Shown: positions 42,309-51,577, counted from the first letter of the stretch. The stretch: 64,000 nucleotides of DNA from Rhodospirillaceae bacterium (GCA_018701215.1 JABIWH010000059.1:62001-126000), one strand, 5' to 3'. The notes: generated by a model not told the origin, from the letters alone. Translations and numbers: made by a program.

Positions 42309-43937
42309 TCAGTCAAAAAGGTTGGCCAGGCGTTGTTTCATCTGCTCGGCCACATAAAGCGCCAGGGCCTGAATGGTGCGGGTCGGGTTGACCCCGGCGG
42401 AGGTCACGAAAATGCTGCCGTCCACAATGAATAAATTCTTAACGTCGTGGCTACGGCCCCATTCGTTGACCACCGAGGTCTTGGGCTCCGTACCCATGCG
42501 CGCGGTACCCAACAGATGCCAGCCGCCGTTGCTTATGGGTGCTTCGGAATAGATCTCCTTGGCGCCCGCCGCCTGCAGCACCTCCGTGCCCTTGGCGATG
42601 GCGTGATCCATCATTTTCAGGCTGTTGTCGCTCATGGTGTAGTCGATTTTGGGGGCCGGTATGCCGTCGCTATCCTTGAGGTCCGGGTGCAGGGTTACCT
42701 GGTTATGCTCTTCGGGCAGGTCTTCACAGGCCGCGACCATGCCGGCGGTGTGTTTGAACAATTCGCGGAACGCCTGGTGGTGGCCGGCGCCCCATGGGAT
42801 TCTGCCGCGCTGCAGTCCCGTCAGGGCGGCCGCCACGGGCGCCTGGCCGCGAAAAATCTCAAAGGTATAGCCGCGCACGAAGTCCCGCGAGGCATCGGTC
42901 TCGTAAAACTCCTGGCTGCGGAAGATCTTGGTCGGGCCCTTGTAGCCGTCCAGTTCCTCATCGAAAACGCCCATGATCGAGGCATAGGGATGGAACATCA
43001 GGTTCTTGCCGACCAGGCCGCTGCTGTTGGCCAGGCCGTCGGGATGGGCGGCGGACTTTGAATTCAACAGGATACGCGGGGTGCCGACGCCGTTGCAGGC
43101 CAGCACCACGACGTGGGCGCGCAACTCGTGCTCGGCCCCGTGACCGTCGTAATAGATCACGCCCGTGGCCATGCCGCTATCATCCACGGTGATCTCGCGC
43201 ACCCGGCAGCGGGTCCGCAGTTCCACCCCGGCGCGGATCGCATGCGGCCAATAGGTGATGTCGGTGCTGGCCTTGGCGCCCTGGACGCAGCCGGAAGCGC
43301 AGGCGCCCAGATTGATGCATTTGTCCCGCCCGTCGTGGGGCTGGGTGGCGATCGCTACGTCCGAGGGCCACCAATGCCAGTTCAACTTGTTGAAACCCTT
43401 GGCCAGGGTCTCGCCGGATTTACCCAGAGGCAGGGGCGGCATGCGTTCGGCATTGTCGCTGGGATACGCGGGATCGCCGGCCAGGCCGGAAATGCCCATC
43501 ATGTGGTCGTTCTCGGCGTAATGGGGCGCCAGCGTGTTGTAGTCGATGGGCCAGTCATCAGCCACGCCGTCAAGGCTTTTGACGCGGAAGTCCGAGGGGT
43601 GAAAGCGGGGGAAGTGCGCGGCATAAAGAACGGTGCCGCCGCCGACGCCGTTGAAATTGACCACCTTGATGGGTGAATTGGTTTCGGCGATGGGATAGTC
43701 CGAGGGGCGTTGGCGCTGATTGGGCGAGGTGGAGAAATCGCTTTGCCGCCGCGCCTCCCAGTCCCGCCCGGCGGCGGGATAATTCAGCGGGTTCGGCATC
43801 GCGCCCTGTTCCAGGCAGACGATCTTCATGCGCGTGTCCGCCAGGCTCCACGCCATCGCGGCACCCGAGGCGCCGGCACCGATGATCAATACATCGACCG
43901 GGTCGTCGGTCGCCGCGGCTGATGGCTGGCTGTTCAT
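42309..43937 (-). CDS. GMC family oxidoreductase (FAD)
   Basis: 542 residues. FAD motif VLIIGAGASGAAMAWSLAD near residues 14-32, GVGGGTVLYAAHFPRF, the middle QGAKASTDITYWPHA, and the C-terminal GGWHLLGTARMG with catalytic His, then GVNPTRTIQ with the paired Asn. It oxidises alcohols or sugar acids; with the subunit-3 partner it resembles gluconate/sorbitol dehydrogenase large subunits. It overlaps the PEP-mutase gene by 4 bases (ATGA) and precedes the subunit-3 gene. Electron acceptor unknown. Confidence 0.92.
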   Translation of the reverse strand: MNSQPSAAATDDPVDVLIIGAGASGAAMAWSLADTRMKIVCLEQGAMPNPLNYPAAGRDWEARRQSDFSTSPNQRQRPSDYPIAETNSPIKVVNFNGVGGGTVLYAAHFPRFHPSDFRVKSLDGVADDWPIDYNTLAPHYAENDHMMGISGLAGDPAYPSDNAERMPPLPLGKSGETLAKGFNKLNWHWWPSDVAIATQPHDGRDKCINLGACASGCVQGAKASTDITYWPHAIRAGVELRTRCRVREITVDDSGMATGVIYYDGHGAEHELRAHVVVLACNGVGTPRILLNSKSAAHPDGLANSSGLVGKNLMFHPYASIMGVFDEELDGYKGPTKIFRSQEFYETDASRDFVRGYTFEIFRGQAPVAAALTGLQRGRIPWGAGHHQAFRELFKHTAGMVAACEDLPEEHNQVTLHPDLKDSDGIPAPKIDYTMSDNSLKMMDHAIAKGTEVLQAAGAKEIYSEAPISNGGWHLLGTARMGTEPKTSVVNEWGRSHDVKNLFIVDGSIFVTSAGVNPTRTIQALALYVAEQMKQRLANLFD

Positions 43938-44758
43938 GACGGCTCCGGACGTTTCATATACTGGGAAATTTTAGCAAATGAAGCGGCATCATCAACAAAG
44001 TTATAGCTGCCGGCCTGAATTTCCGCCGCCGCCGCCATGAAGGCGCCCAATGCGGCCCGTGCCAGGACACCGCCAAGGGAGATGCGGCGGACGCCCACGG
44101 CGGCCAGTTGCGCCGTGGTCATCCCGCTGCCTGTCAGGCCCATGACAACGTTGACCGGTTTGCCGACTGATTGACAGACCGTGCGGACGGCCTCCAGGCT
44201 GGGCAGACCAGGGGCGTAAAGTACATCCGCCCCCGCTGCCTCGAAAGCCTGTAGCCGCCTGATGGTGTCATCCAGATCGGGATTGCCGCGAATGAAGTTT
44301 TCCGACCTGGCCGTCAGGGCAAAGGGAAAATCCTGCGCCCGCGCGGCCGCCACCGCCGCCTCGACCTTCTCCACCGCCAGGCCAAAGTCGACGATGGCGC
44401 TATTGGAATAGTCCTCGATGGAGGCGCCCACCAGGCCGGTGCCGGCGGCCAGCCGAATGGTCTCCGCCGCCGCTTCCGGCGTATCGCCGTAGCCATCCTC
44501 CAGATCAGCGGAAACAGGCAGCCCGGTGGCGGCGACGATCTCGGCGGCATGGGCCAGCATTTCGTCCCGGCCGATGATGCCGTCGGTGCAGCCTCTGCTG
44601 AAGGCATAGCCGGCGGATGTGGTGGCCAAGGCCTTGAAGCCCATGCCGGTCAGGATTTGCGTCGTTCCTATGTCCCATGGATTAGGAATAACGAAGATTT
44701 CCGGTCCCGCGTGCAGCGAGGCAAAAGTTTTCGCCTTGTCCAATTGTTCCTGGTTCAT
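43934..44758 (-). CDS. isocitrate lyase/PEP mutase family protein
   Basis: 274 residues, TIM-barrel. PNPWDIGTTQILTGMGFKALATTSAG (in parts), SADLEDGYGDTPE, a metal-binding region, GASIEDYSN, and RSENFIRGN belong to the oxaloacetate decarboxylase/2,3-dimethylmalate lyase/PEP mutase group. It lacks the KKCGH of true isocitrate lyase. It breaks or rearranges a C-C or C-P bond of a 2-oxo or 2-hydroxy acid; substrate unknown. Coupled by 4-base overlaps to the genes on both sides, so its reaction should be linked with the two flavoproteins. A second family member lies at 46874. Confidence 0.9.
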   Translation of the reverse strand: MNQEQLDKAKTFASLHAGPEIFVIPNPWDIGTTQILTGMGFKALATTSAGYAFSRGCTDGIIGRDEMLAHAAEIVAATGLPVSADLEDGYGDTPEAAAETIRLAAGTGLVGASIEDYSNSAIVDFGLAVEKVEAAVAAARAQDFPFALTARSENFIRGNPDLDDTIRRLQAFEAAGADVLYAPGLPSLEAVRTVCQSVGKPVNVVMGLTGSGMTTAQLAAVGVRRISLGGVLARAALGAFMAAAAEIQAGSYNFVDDAASFAKISQYMKRPEPS

Positions 44759-46173
44759 GCCGTGCTCCCGTTTTTCGCATTGTTGATGTGGGCCGCCGCC
44801 GACTGCCCTGCCAGGCGCCCCAGGTTGACTGCCGTTAGCAGGCCGTTACCGGAAAGATAGCCCCACACCTGGCTGCCCGATACCCCGCAGGCCGCCCCGC
44901 CGCCGGCAAACAGGTTCGGCAAGGCGCTGCCGTCGGGGCGCAGAACCCTGGCCCCGGCGTCGATCGCCAGACCGCCCTGGGTATGAAACAGCGCGCCGGT
45001 GACCTTGATGGCATGATAGGGCGCGCGCAGGGCCGGCTGGGTGGTGAAATCGCGCCCGAAGGGATCGTGTGCCGTGCCCCCCGCATATGCCTCCGTCTCG
45101 GCCAAGGTTTGGCGCAGGGCCGCTGGCGGTACAGCAATGGTTTGGGCCAGGGCGGCAAGATTGGCGCCATGACGCAGAGCGCCCGCTACCTCGGCCGCCT
45201 TAAACTCCTCGAACTCGTGACCCAGATCCAGCAGGCGGTCGTCAAAGATCAACCAGGCCAGCCGGTCCGGCTGCGCCAGGACATCGACGGCTTGCTCGGA
45301 ATAACCCCGATGTTCGTTGGAGAAACGCTGACCCAGTGTATTGATCTGAATGCCGCCGTTCATCATCAAGGCCCAGGTAATCAGAATGCCATGCGGCGTG
45401 GCGACGGAACCATGGCCCTGATACGCCGTCATGTGCCCGATCTCGGCGCCCAGGTCTTGGCCCCAGTTGACCGCATCGCCTTGATTGCCGGGATGGCCGA
45501 AATACTCGGCCGAGGCCATTTCGGGGATATGTTCGCACACCATCGCCTTGTTGCCGCCATAGCCGTTGCAGGCCAGGATCATCGCCTGGCAGCCGATTTC
45601 CTCCCGCTTACCGTCCGGCCGCTGCACGACCAGGCCGGCAACCCGGCCATCGGCCTCGGCGATCAGGTCGGTGACGGTGGCGTTGGTCATGATATCTATG
45701 CCGGCAGCTTCCGTGGCGCGCAACAGACTGGCCATCAGGTCGGCGCCCTGGCGCGAGGGCGGCGCATGCATGCGCAGGGCCGAGAACCCCGGATAGAGAA
45801 AACCACCCACCAGGGTCAGCTCGACATCATGTTCCGCGGCCAGCCATTCCACCGTCGGGCCGGAGGCGGTGGCGACGGCGCGGACGACCTGGTCATTGGC
45901 CTGGCCCTTGGCCTTGGCTTGAATGTCCTGGATCAACATCTCGGCATTGTCTTCGACGCCCTGTTCGCGCTGCATAATGGTGCCGCAAGCCGGGATCATG
46001 CCCGATGAAAGCCCGGTGGAACCGCTTGGCGTTGCGTCCCGTTCCAGCACCAGCGCGGCGATGCCCGCATCGGCCAAGGTTAACGCGGCGACCAGGCCGC
46101 ATGCGCCGCCGCCGATTACGGCAACCGGAACCTCGGCCTCGAAGGTTTTGCCGTCCGCCACCGTGATGATCAT
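44755..46173 (-). CDS. FAD-dependent oxidoreductase (fumarate reductase/ketosteroid dehydrogenase-like)
   Basis: 472 residues. FAD_binding_2 fold: VAVIGGGACGLVAALTLADAG at about 17-37 in two pieces, STGLSSGMIPACG, QTQGGLAIDAGARV-like THTQGGLAIDAG, and the C-terminal GGGAACGVSGSQVWGY. It resembles 3-ketosteroid, tricarballylate or fumarate dehydrogenases that reduce or oxidise C-C double bonds next to a carboxylate or ketone. First gene of the operon. The start at 46173 has GGAAGGGG upstream and leaves a 178-base region to the divergent PAS gene; the longer frame begins outside the family. Substrate unknown. Confidence 0.9.
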   Translation of the reverse strand: MIITVADGKTFEAEVPVAVIGGGACGLVAALTLADAGIAALVLERDATPSGSTGLSSGMIPACGTIMQREQGVEDNAEMLIQDIQAKAKGQANDQVVRAVATASGPTVEWLAAEHDVELTLVGGFLYPGFSALRMHAPPSRQGADLMASLLRATEAAGIDIMTNATVTDLIAEADGRVAGLVVQRPDGKREEIGCQAMILACNGYGGNKAMVCEHIPEMASAEYFGHPGNQGDAVNWGQDLGAEIGHMTAYQGHGSVATPHGILITWALMMNGGIQINTLGQRFSNEHRGYSEQAVDVLAQPDRLAWLIFDDRLLDLGHEFEEFKAAEVAGALRHGANLAALAQTIAVPPAALRQTLAETEAYAGGTAHDPFGRDFTTQPALRAPYHAIKVTGALFHTQGGLAIDAGARVLRPDGSALPNLFAGGGAACGVSGSQVWGYLSGNGLLTAVNLGRLAGQSAAAHINNAKNGSTA

Positions 46174-46351
46174 GATGTGCCCCTTCCGACTTCCGCAACC
46201 AACGCAAAATACTGCCACTATTCCATGGGCCATGGGGAATATAGTTTCGTCTCGCCGCGTTGGGCTGCGCTGCATTCGCCACTTGTGATATTATGGCAAC
46301 GAAAGGTATAATATTAGGGGGAAGTAATTTTACCGGATACATGGCGGGTTA

Positions 46352-46870
46352 GTGGCGATGGGGAGCGGTGCCGAAAACAAGCGGCCATTTACTCGACTAC
46401 TTGGCGTCGAGTCCGATCATGGGCCGGTTCATACGCCTGACAATGAGATCCTTCAGTCCGGTTTGCGGGTGTGGGATGAGCTGCGCGGCGAGCGGCGGAT
46501 GCCGGCGCCACATGATGTTGACCCTCTTCGCATTCCGCCCTTGGCTTTGTCACATATCACGCTCGTGGATATTGAGCGGGAGCCGGAGTTCAGGTTTCGA
46601 TGGCGTTTGATAGGTACGCACATAACCTCGGCGCTAGGCCGGGATATGACCGGACGTTATTGGGATGAAATCTATGATGCCGACGTTTTGGAGACGATCG
46701 AGAAAGCGCCGCGCCGGGTCATTGCGACAGGGCAGCCGGTGCAATCCCTGGAAACCGCGTTCTTAATCGAAAAGCTGTTTCTGCGGTCGGAATCCATAAG
46801 TTTTCCGCTATCGGGCAATGGCGAGGATGTTGACCGCATCCTATCCTTTGTCGTCTTTGCCTCTGGCTAG
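46352..46870 (+). CDS. PAS domain protein (PAS_5 type)
   Basis: 172 residues of the alphaproteobacterial PAS_5 family: LRVWDELRGERRMPAPHDVDP is the family opening, split here, then LALSHITLVDIERE, FRWRLIGTHITSALGRDMTGRYWDE in segments, and a closing beta strand DRILSFVVFA. No output domain is fused, so it may sense a ligand or redox state and act by protein contact. Start GTG at 46352 or ATG at 46358. It lies divergent from the flavoprotein operon and converges on the lyase at 46874 with three bases between. Confidence 0.8.
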   Translation: MAMGSGAENKRPFTRLLGVESDHGPVHTPDNEILQSGLRVWDELRGERRMPAPHDVDPLRIPPLALSHITLVDIEREPEFRFRWRLIGTHITSALGRDMTGRYWDEIYDADVLETIEKAPRRVIATGQPVQSLETAFLIEKLFLRSESISFPLSGNGEDVDRILSFVVFASG

Positions 46871-46873
46871 AAT

Positions 46874-47764
46874 TTAATCACCGTCTTCGAAATTGCCGGC
46901 ATCATAGCGCGCGCCGTTGGCCAGCATTTCCGGGGTACCGATCAGGGCATTCATTTCGTCAAAACCGATCATCTGGCTTCTGAAGGGCGCGGTATCGCCG
47001 TGGCTGCGCAGCGAGGCGAAATAGCGGCCCATCATATGACCCACGGCACGGGCCAGGCCGCCCGGGAAAATCACCAGGGAATAGCCGATCTCCTGTAATT
47101 CCGCCGCTGGCAGGATCGGTGTCTTGCCGCCCTCGACCATATTGGCCAGCAAGGGCGTTTGATCGCCCAGGCGGGCGGTGACGACGCGCATCTCGTCCAC
47201 ATCACGGGGCGCTTCCACGAACAGAATATCCGCGCCCGCCTCGCGGTAACGCTCGGCCCGCGTCAGGGCGGCATCCAGGCCTTCAACGGCGATGGCGTCC
47301 GTGCGCGCCATGATCAGGGTATCGGCACTGGCCCTGGCATCCCGCGCCGCCTTGATCTTGCCCATCATCTCGGCCGCCGAGACCAGGGTCTTACCGGCCA
47401 GATGACCACAGCGTTTGGGCAGGCTCTGATCCTCCAACTGGATCACATTGGCACCATTGCGTTCGAACAGCTTCACCGTGCGGATCACGTTCAGGGCATT
47501 GCCATAGCCGGTGTCGGCGTCGACGATCAGGGGCACATCAACCCGCTCGCCGATGGCCGAGAGCACATTGGCGACCTCGTCCATGCCGACCAGGCCCAGG
47601 TCCGGCCGGCCATACCGGGTATAGGCAATGGAGGCACCGGAGATATAGGCCGCTGGAAAGCCGGCGCGCTCCACCATCAAGGCGCCGAAGGCATCATAGA
47701 TACCCGGCGCCACGACAATTTCCGGGCCTTGTAGTTGTTCGCGTAGACTGGCGCTGTTCTGCAT
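46874..47764 (-). CDS. isocitrate lyase/PEP mutase family protein (oxaloacetate decarboxylase-like)
   Basis: 296 residues. VAPGIYDAFGALMVERAGF, IVDADTGYGN, LEDQSLPKRCGHL with the KRCGH motif, MARTDAIAVEGLDAAL, FVEAPRD and a late MVEGGKTPIL. These fit oxaloacetate decarboxylase, methylisocitrate lyase-like or carboxyphosphonoenolpyruvate mutase proteins. Distinct from the paralogue at 43934 by its KRCGH. The start at 47764 has AGGAGAG 10-15 bases upstream; the longer upstream frame is unsupported. Divergent from the acyl-CoA ligase at 47938, sharing a 173-base control region. Confidence 0.9.
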   Translation of the reverse strand: MQNSASLREQLQGPEIVVAPGIYDAFGALMVERAGFPAAYISGASIAYTRYGRPDLGLVGMDEVANVLSAIGERVDVPLIVDADTGYGNALNVIRTVKLFERNGANVIQLEDQSLPKRCGHLAGKTLVSAAEMMGKIKAARDARASADTLIMARTDAIAVEGLDAALTRAERYREAGADILFVEAPRDVDEMRVVTARLGDQTPLLANMVEGGKTPILPAAELQEIGYSLVIFPGGLARAVGHMMGRYFASLRSHGDTAPFRSQMIGFDEMNALIGTPEMLANGARYDAGNFEDGD

Positions 47765-47937
47765 GACGGCTGATCTCTCCTGGGCTGGATTTGCTTCATG
47801 GTTTTTAGAATAGGACGGAAAAGGTCGGGTGACATGGAAAAACCGTGCCTGATGCCGGCTGCCGATTGACTCCAATTCGCGCTTGGGACAAGCTGACATT
47901 TGTCAGTCTTTGCTCATTTGCATGAGCTTGCGGGACA

Positions 47938-49824
47938 ATGCCAGATAGGAATGCCGCCGCCATGCGTGAACCTCTTCGCAACAATGCCGATGCCAGAGCT
48001 CTGGAACAGACCCCGTTGCGGGATTTGTTGACCGCGGACAACGCCTTTGACGCGATCCGCCAGCGCGCCGAAGCGGACCCGGATAACATCGCGCTGAAAT
48101 TCCTGGTGCCGGGCGAGGTTGAGGCGCCGCCCCGCGATGTCAGTTATGGTCAGTTCATGGCCGGTTGTTATCGGACGGCCAATATGCTGCACGACCATGA
48201 CCTGGGTCCGGGCGATGTGGTGTCTTTCCTGTTGCCGCTGTGTGAAGAGGCCTATTGCACCATCGTTGGCGGCGAGGCGGCGGGCATCGTCAATGCGGTC
48301 AATCCCATGTTGGAGGATTGGCAGATCATCAAGATCCTACAGGCCGCGAATACCAAGATCCTGATTGCCGCCGGCCCCGAAATGGCGCCGGAGATCTGGG
48401 CCAAGGTCGCGGCGCTGCGCACCGCGTTGCCCGAATTGACCGTGACGTTCCAGGTCGGCGGCGGGGCTGAATTGGTTGATGGCGTGAAATCCTTTGGCGC
48501 CACTCAGGCCGGCTATCCCGATGATCATTTAGTCTCGGGCCGGCAAATTCAGCCAGGCGAAATCGCCTCCTATTTCCATACCGGCGGCACCACGGGCACG
48601 CCAAAGCTGGCCCAGCATACCCACTACATGCAGGCGACGCAGATCTGGAGCACGGGCCAGGCCATTGGTTACGGTCCCGGCGACAGCCTGACCACGGGCC
48701 TGCCTTTGTTTCACATCGGCGGCTCCATCGTTTGCGGCCTGGTGCCCTTGGCTCATGGCACGACCTTGGTGGTGGTCAGTCCGGCCGGTTTTCGCGATCC
48801 TTCAACCGTGCGCGATATGTGGCGTTTGGTGGAGCAGCACCGGATCACCATATTGGGTACGGTACCGACGGTGTTTGGCGCTTTGTTGAACAGTCCCGTG
48901 GGTGAGACCGATATCTCTTCCATCCGCCACGGTTTTACGGGCGGTGCGCCGTTGCCGACCGAAGTGGGCCGTGCCCTGATCAAAACCATGGGCAAGCCGC
49001 TGCTGGAAGGCTACGGCATGACCGAGACCACATCCTTTGTCACCATGCTGCCCCGAAACGGCCCACCCGCCGTGGGCAGCGCCGGCATTGTCGTGCCCCA
49101 TTGCAAGGTCAAAACGGCTATACTGGACGATGCTGGCAATGTCTTGCGTGATTGCGCCGTGGACGAGATCGGTGTCGTGCTGATGGGCGGGCCGGGCGTA
49201 ACGCCGGGCTATGTTCAGACGCAATACAATGCCGGCGCCCTGTTGGCGGACGGCTGGTTGAATTCCGGCGATCTTGGCCGTTTCGACAGTGCTGGATTGC
49301 TGTGGCTGACCGGGCGGGCCAAGGATCTGATTATCCGGGGCGGCCATAATATCGACCCGGCGGTCATCGAGGAGACCTTGCACCAACACCCAAGCGTGGA
49401 ACTGGCGGCTGCGGTGGGTAAACCAGATGCCTATGCCGGCGAGCTGCCTATCGCCTATGTGCAGCTGAAACCCGGCGCCGAGGCCAGCGTCGAAGAACTG
49501 CAAGCCTTCGCACGGGAACGGATTCCCGAGCGTGCCGCCAATCCGGTAAATCTATTCCTGCTTGATGTGATGCCGCAAACCGCCGTGGGCAAAATTTTCA
49601 AGCCAGCCCTGCGCTGGGACGCCATTGAACGGGTGTTTTCGGAGCTGCTGGCCCCGGCGGCGGCGGCAGCCGGTGCCGAGATCGCCGTTGCTGCCGGAGT
49701 AAGTGATGTTCACGGCACGTTGGTCACAGTTGACTTGACAATTGATAAGAATAAAAAAGATTTTATCAAGAAAATCTATGAAATATTGTCGCCATTTACT
49801 ATTAATTATGAGATTAAAGATTAA
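47938..49824 (+). CDS. AMP-dependent acyl-CoA synthetase
   Basis: 628 residues. ANL superfamily: YFHTGGTTGTPKLAQHTH (P-loop with GGTTGTPK), LLEGYGMTETT, GWLNSGDLGRFDSAGLLWLTGRAKDLI in segments, and C-terminal MPQTAVGKIFKPALR with the adenylation Lys. It activates a fatty or other acid to its CoA thioester. The last 30-odd codons (VDLTIDKNKKDFIKKIYE and after) are very AT-rich and Lys/Ile-rich, unlike the rest, though the protein end may still be family-like. Start at 47938; the ATG at 47962 is an alternative. Substrate unknown. Confidence 0.9.
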   Translation: MPDRNAAAMREPLRNNADARALEQTPLRDLLTADNAFDAIRQRAEADPDNIALKFLVPGEVEAPPRDVSYGQFMAGCYRTANMLHDHDLGPGDVVSFLLPLCEEAYCTIVGGEAAGIVNAVNPMLEDWQIIKILQAANTKILIAAGPEMAPEIWAKVAALRTALPELTVTFQVGGGAELVDGVKSFGATQAGYPDDHLVSGRQIQPGEIASYFHTGGTTGTPKLAQHTHYMQATQIWSTGQAIGYGPGDSLTTGLPLFHIGGSIVCGLVPLAHGTTLVVVSPAGFRDPSTVRDMWRLVEQHRITILGTVPTVFGALLNSPVGETDISSIRHGFTGGAPLPTEVGRALIKTMGKPLLEGYGMTETTSFVTMLPRNGPPAVGSAGIVVPHCKVKTAILDDAGNVLRDCAVDEIGVVLMGGPGVTPGYVQTQYNAGALLADGWLNSGDLGRFDSAGLLWLTGRAKDLIIRGGHNIDPAVIEETLHQHPSVELAAAVGKPDAYAGELPIAYVQLKPGAEASVEELQAFARERIPERAANPVNLFLLDVMPQTAVGKIFKPALRWDAIERVFSELLAPAAAAAGAEIAVAAGVSDVHGTLVTVDLTIDKNKKDFIKKIYEILSPFTINYEIKD

Positions 49825-49933
49825 TTATATTTCTATAACACCTAATGCATAGGAGGCGTGTGACCTGATTTAACGATTTTTTCAGGAAATTTGCCTAAGT
49901 TTGCTCTGGTAAGACTAAGGTGGGGGGCAAACG

Positions 49934-50515
49934 GTGCGTATCGCACGTAGAGAGAATTACACATCACGAGCCGCCGGGCTCCAGCAAAGTCTGGGCGCGC
50001 TGGCGGCGATGGCCACGCACCGCTGGCCGGTTTGTGGTGCGGGTTGCCCTAGTGACATCGCGCAAAATTGCCACCGTAATTGCCCTGATGTTCCCGTGGC
50101 GCTGTCAGATGCGCCGGAGGAATATCCCCTGGAGACGGTGATCGCGCCCCTGGTCTATGAAATGCGGCGGCTGGACGGTATTTACCCCTGTTGGTCTTGC
50201 GAAGGCCACGAAAGGTTTGGCGATTTGTGGAAGCTGCCACAGGTTTGGTTTTATGCGAAACGCCAAATCCATGTGCGTGTGCTGTCGGATGTGTTGACCG
50301 CGGCAAATCTTAAGGGTGGGTTGGACGTCGAGTGGGAGGTCGTGGTGACCTATTCCGATTCGGACAATCCCGAAACCACCTATGCCTTGCGGCCGAAACA
50401 GAATCAGATGGATTTGTCGCTGAAGGCCTTGCAGGCGGATGTGCAAAGTTTGGCGGCGGGCGTGGTCGAGCTATGCCAGGCGCGCGCGAAAGCCTTACAG
50501 AACCAGGGCGCCTGA
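49934..50515 (+). CDS. cysteine-rich hypothetical protein
   Basis: 193 residues, family unknown to me. It begins with a GTG (GGGGGG just upstream) and a basic N-terminus. Seven cysteines: Cys34/38 and Cys46/50 as two Cx3C pairs in a Pro-rich stretch, Cys86/89 as PCWSCEGH, and a lone Cys181. The pairs suggest zinc or iron binding, with the later FGDLWKLPQVWFYAKRQ and EWEVVVTYSD forming a beta-rich core. No signal peptide or membrane helix. It lies between an acyl-CoA ligase and an MscS channel without obvious partners. A second GTG/ATG start further in is possible. Confidence 0.55.
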   Translation: MRIARRENYTSRAAGLQQSLGALAAMATHRWPVCGAGCPSDIAQNCHRNCPDVPVALSDAPEEYPLETVIAPLVYEMRRLDGIYPCWSCEGHERFGDLWKLPQVWFYAKRQIHVRVLSDVLTAANLKGGLDVEWEVVVTYSDSDNPETTYALRPKQNQMDLSLKALQADVQSLAAGVVELCQARAKALQNQGA

Positions 50516-50633
50516 TCCGCCAATAATATTTGAGCTTCTATTTTTGTTGGACCTGCTGGAACGATGCCTCCAGGATAGCGGCGTGCGTCCGTCCCTAATC
50601 TGTTCTCGATCGGCAAACTAGAGAGGCCTTTAA

Positions 50634-51479
50634 ATGCAGAATTTTGATGTCGATGTCTCGGCCCTGGCAGCGGAGATCTATGGCCTGATCCTGGCCTACG
50701 GCCTTGATATACTGGGCGCCATTGTCATTCTGTTTGCCGGCTGGTGGATCGCCGGCATGGTGGAACGCGCCGTGGGCCGCGCCCTGGGCCGGGTGCCGCG
50801 CATGGACGAAACCTTGCGGCCGTTTCTTGGCTCGCTTGCGCGTTATGGCATTCTCGCGGTCACGATCGTTGCCGTGCTGTCCCAATTCGGCGTCGAGACC
50901 ACCTCGATTATTGCGGTTCTGGGTGCCGCCGGCCTGGCCATCGGCCTTGCCCTGCAAGGCACCCTGCAGAATATCGCGGCTGGCGTCATGTTGCTGTTTT
51001 TGCGCCCTTTCAAGGTCGGCGATTTTATCGATGCCGGCGGCGTCTCCGGTACGGTCAACAGCATTGGCCTGTTTACTTCCGAGATGACGACTTTTGATGG
51101 GATCTATCTTTGCGTGCCGAACGGCCAGCTGTGGAATACCGCGATCACGAATTTCTCCCGCAATACGACGCGGCGTTTGGATATTGTCATTGGCATCGGC
51201 TATGGCGATGATATTGATCAGGGGTTGGCCATTTTGCTGGCCTTGATGACGGAGGATCCGCGCACTCTGGATGATCCCGAACCGCAAACCATGGTCACGG
51301 CGTTGGGCGCGTCATCGGTTGATATCAATATGCGCTGCTGGATTGAATCCGGTGATTTCTGGTCTTTGCAGTTCGATCTGCACAAAGCCGCCAAGGAGGC
51401 GTTGGACAAGGCCGGAATTTCAATACCCTATCCGCAACAGGATGTGCATATGCACCAGGTTGGAGGAGCGGACGACTAG
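50634..51479 (+). CDS. MscS family mechanosensitive ion channel
   Basis: 281 residues, the length of E. coli MscS. Helices TM1 (YGLDILGAIVILFAGWWIAG in parts), TM2 (YGILAVTIVAVLSQFG), TM3 with the pore motif AAGLAIGLALQGTLQNIAAGVML, split, and the beta domain FKVGDFIDAGGVSGTV. It opens under membrane tension to release solutes on osmotic downshift. Gly/Ala spacing in TM3 is as expected. The gene ends at the first of two palindromes and converges on the cyclase gene. Confidence 0.93.
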   Translation: MQNFDVDVSALAAEIYGLILAYGLDILGAIVILFAGWWIAGMVERAVGRALGRVPRMDETLRPFLGSLARYGILAVTIVAVLSQFGVETTSIIAVLGAAGLAIGLALQGTLQNIAAGVMLLFLRPFKVGDFIDAGGVSGTVNSIGLFTSEMTTFDGIYLCVPNGQLWNTAITNFSRNTTRRLDIVIGIGYGDDIDQGLAILLALMTEDPRTLDDPEPQTMVTALGASSVDINMRCWIESGDFWSLQFDLHKAAKEALDKAGISIPYPQQDVHMHQVGGADD

Positions 51480-51577
51480 AGCAATTTTCAAATAATCGCG
51501 CTTGCTCTCGCGACTTAGGTAATTGGTTCAATTGCTCTATTCTAAAGAGTCCGAGCGCATTTTCTTCGAATGCGCTC
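51479..51577. terminator. palindromes between MscS and cyclase genes
   Basis: GAGCAATT (51479-51486) pairs with AATTGCTC (51530-51537), with a TCGCG/CGCGA hairpin nested inside. GAGCGCAT (51553-51560) pairs with ATGCGCTC (51570-51577) as an 8-bp hairpin with a 9-base loop. They lie between converging genes and probably terminate both transcripts. Their GAGC/GCTC ends match the palindrome after infA. Confidence 0.55.
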
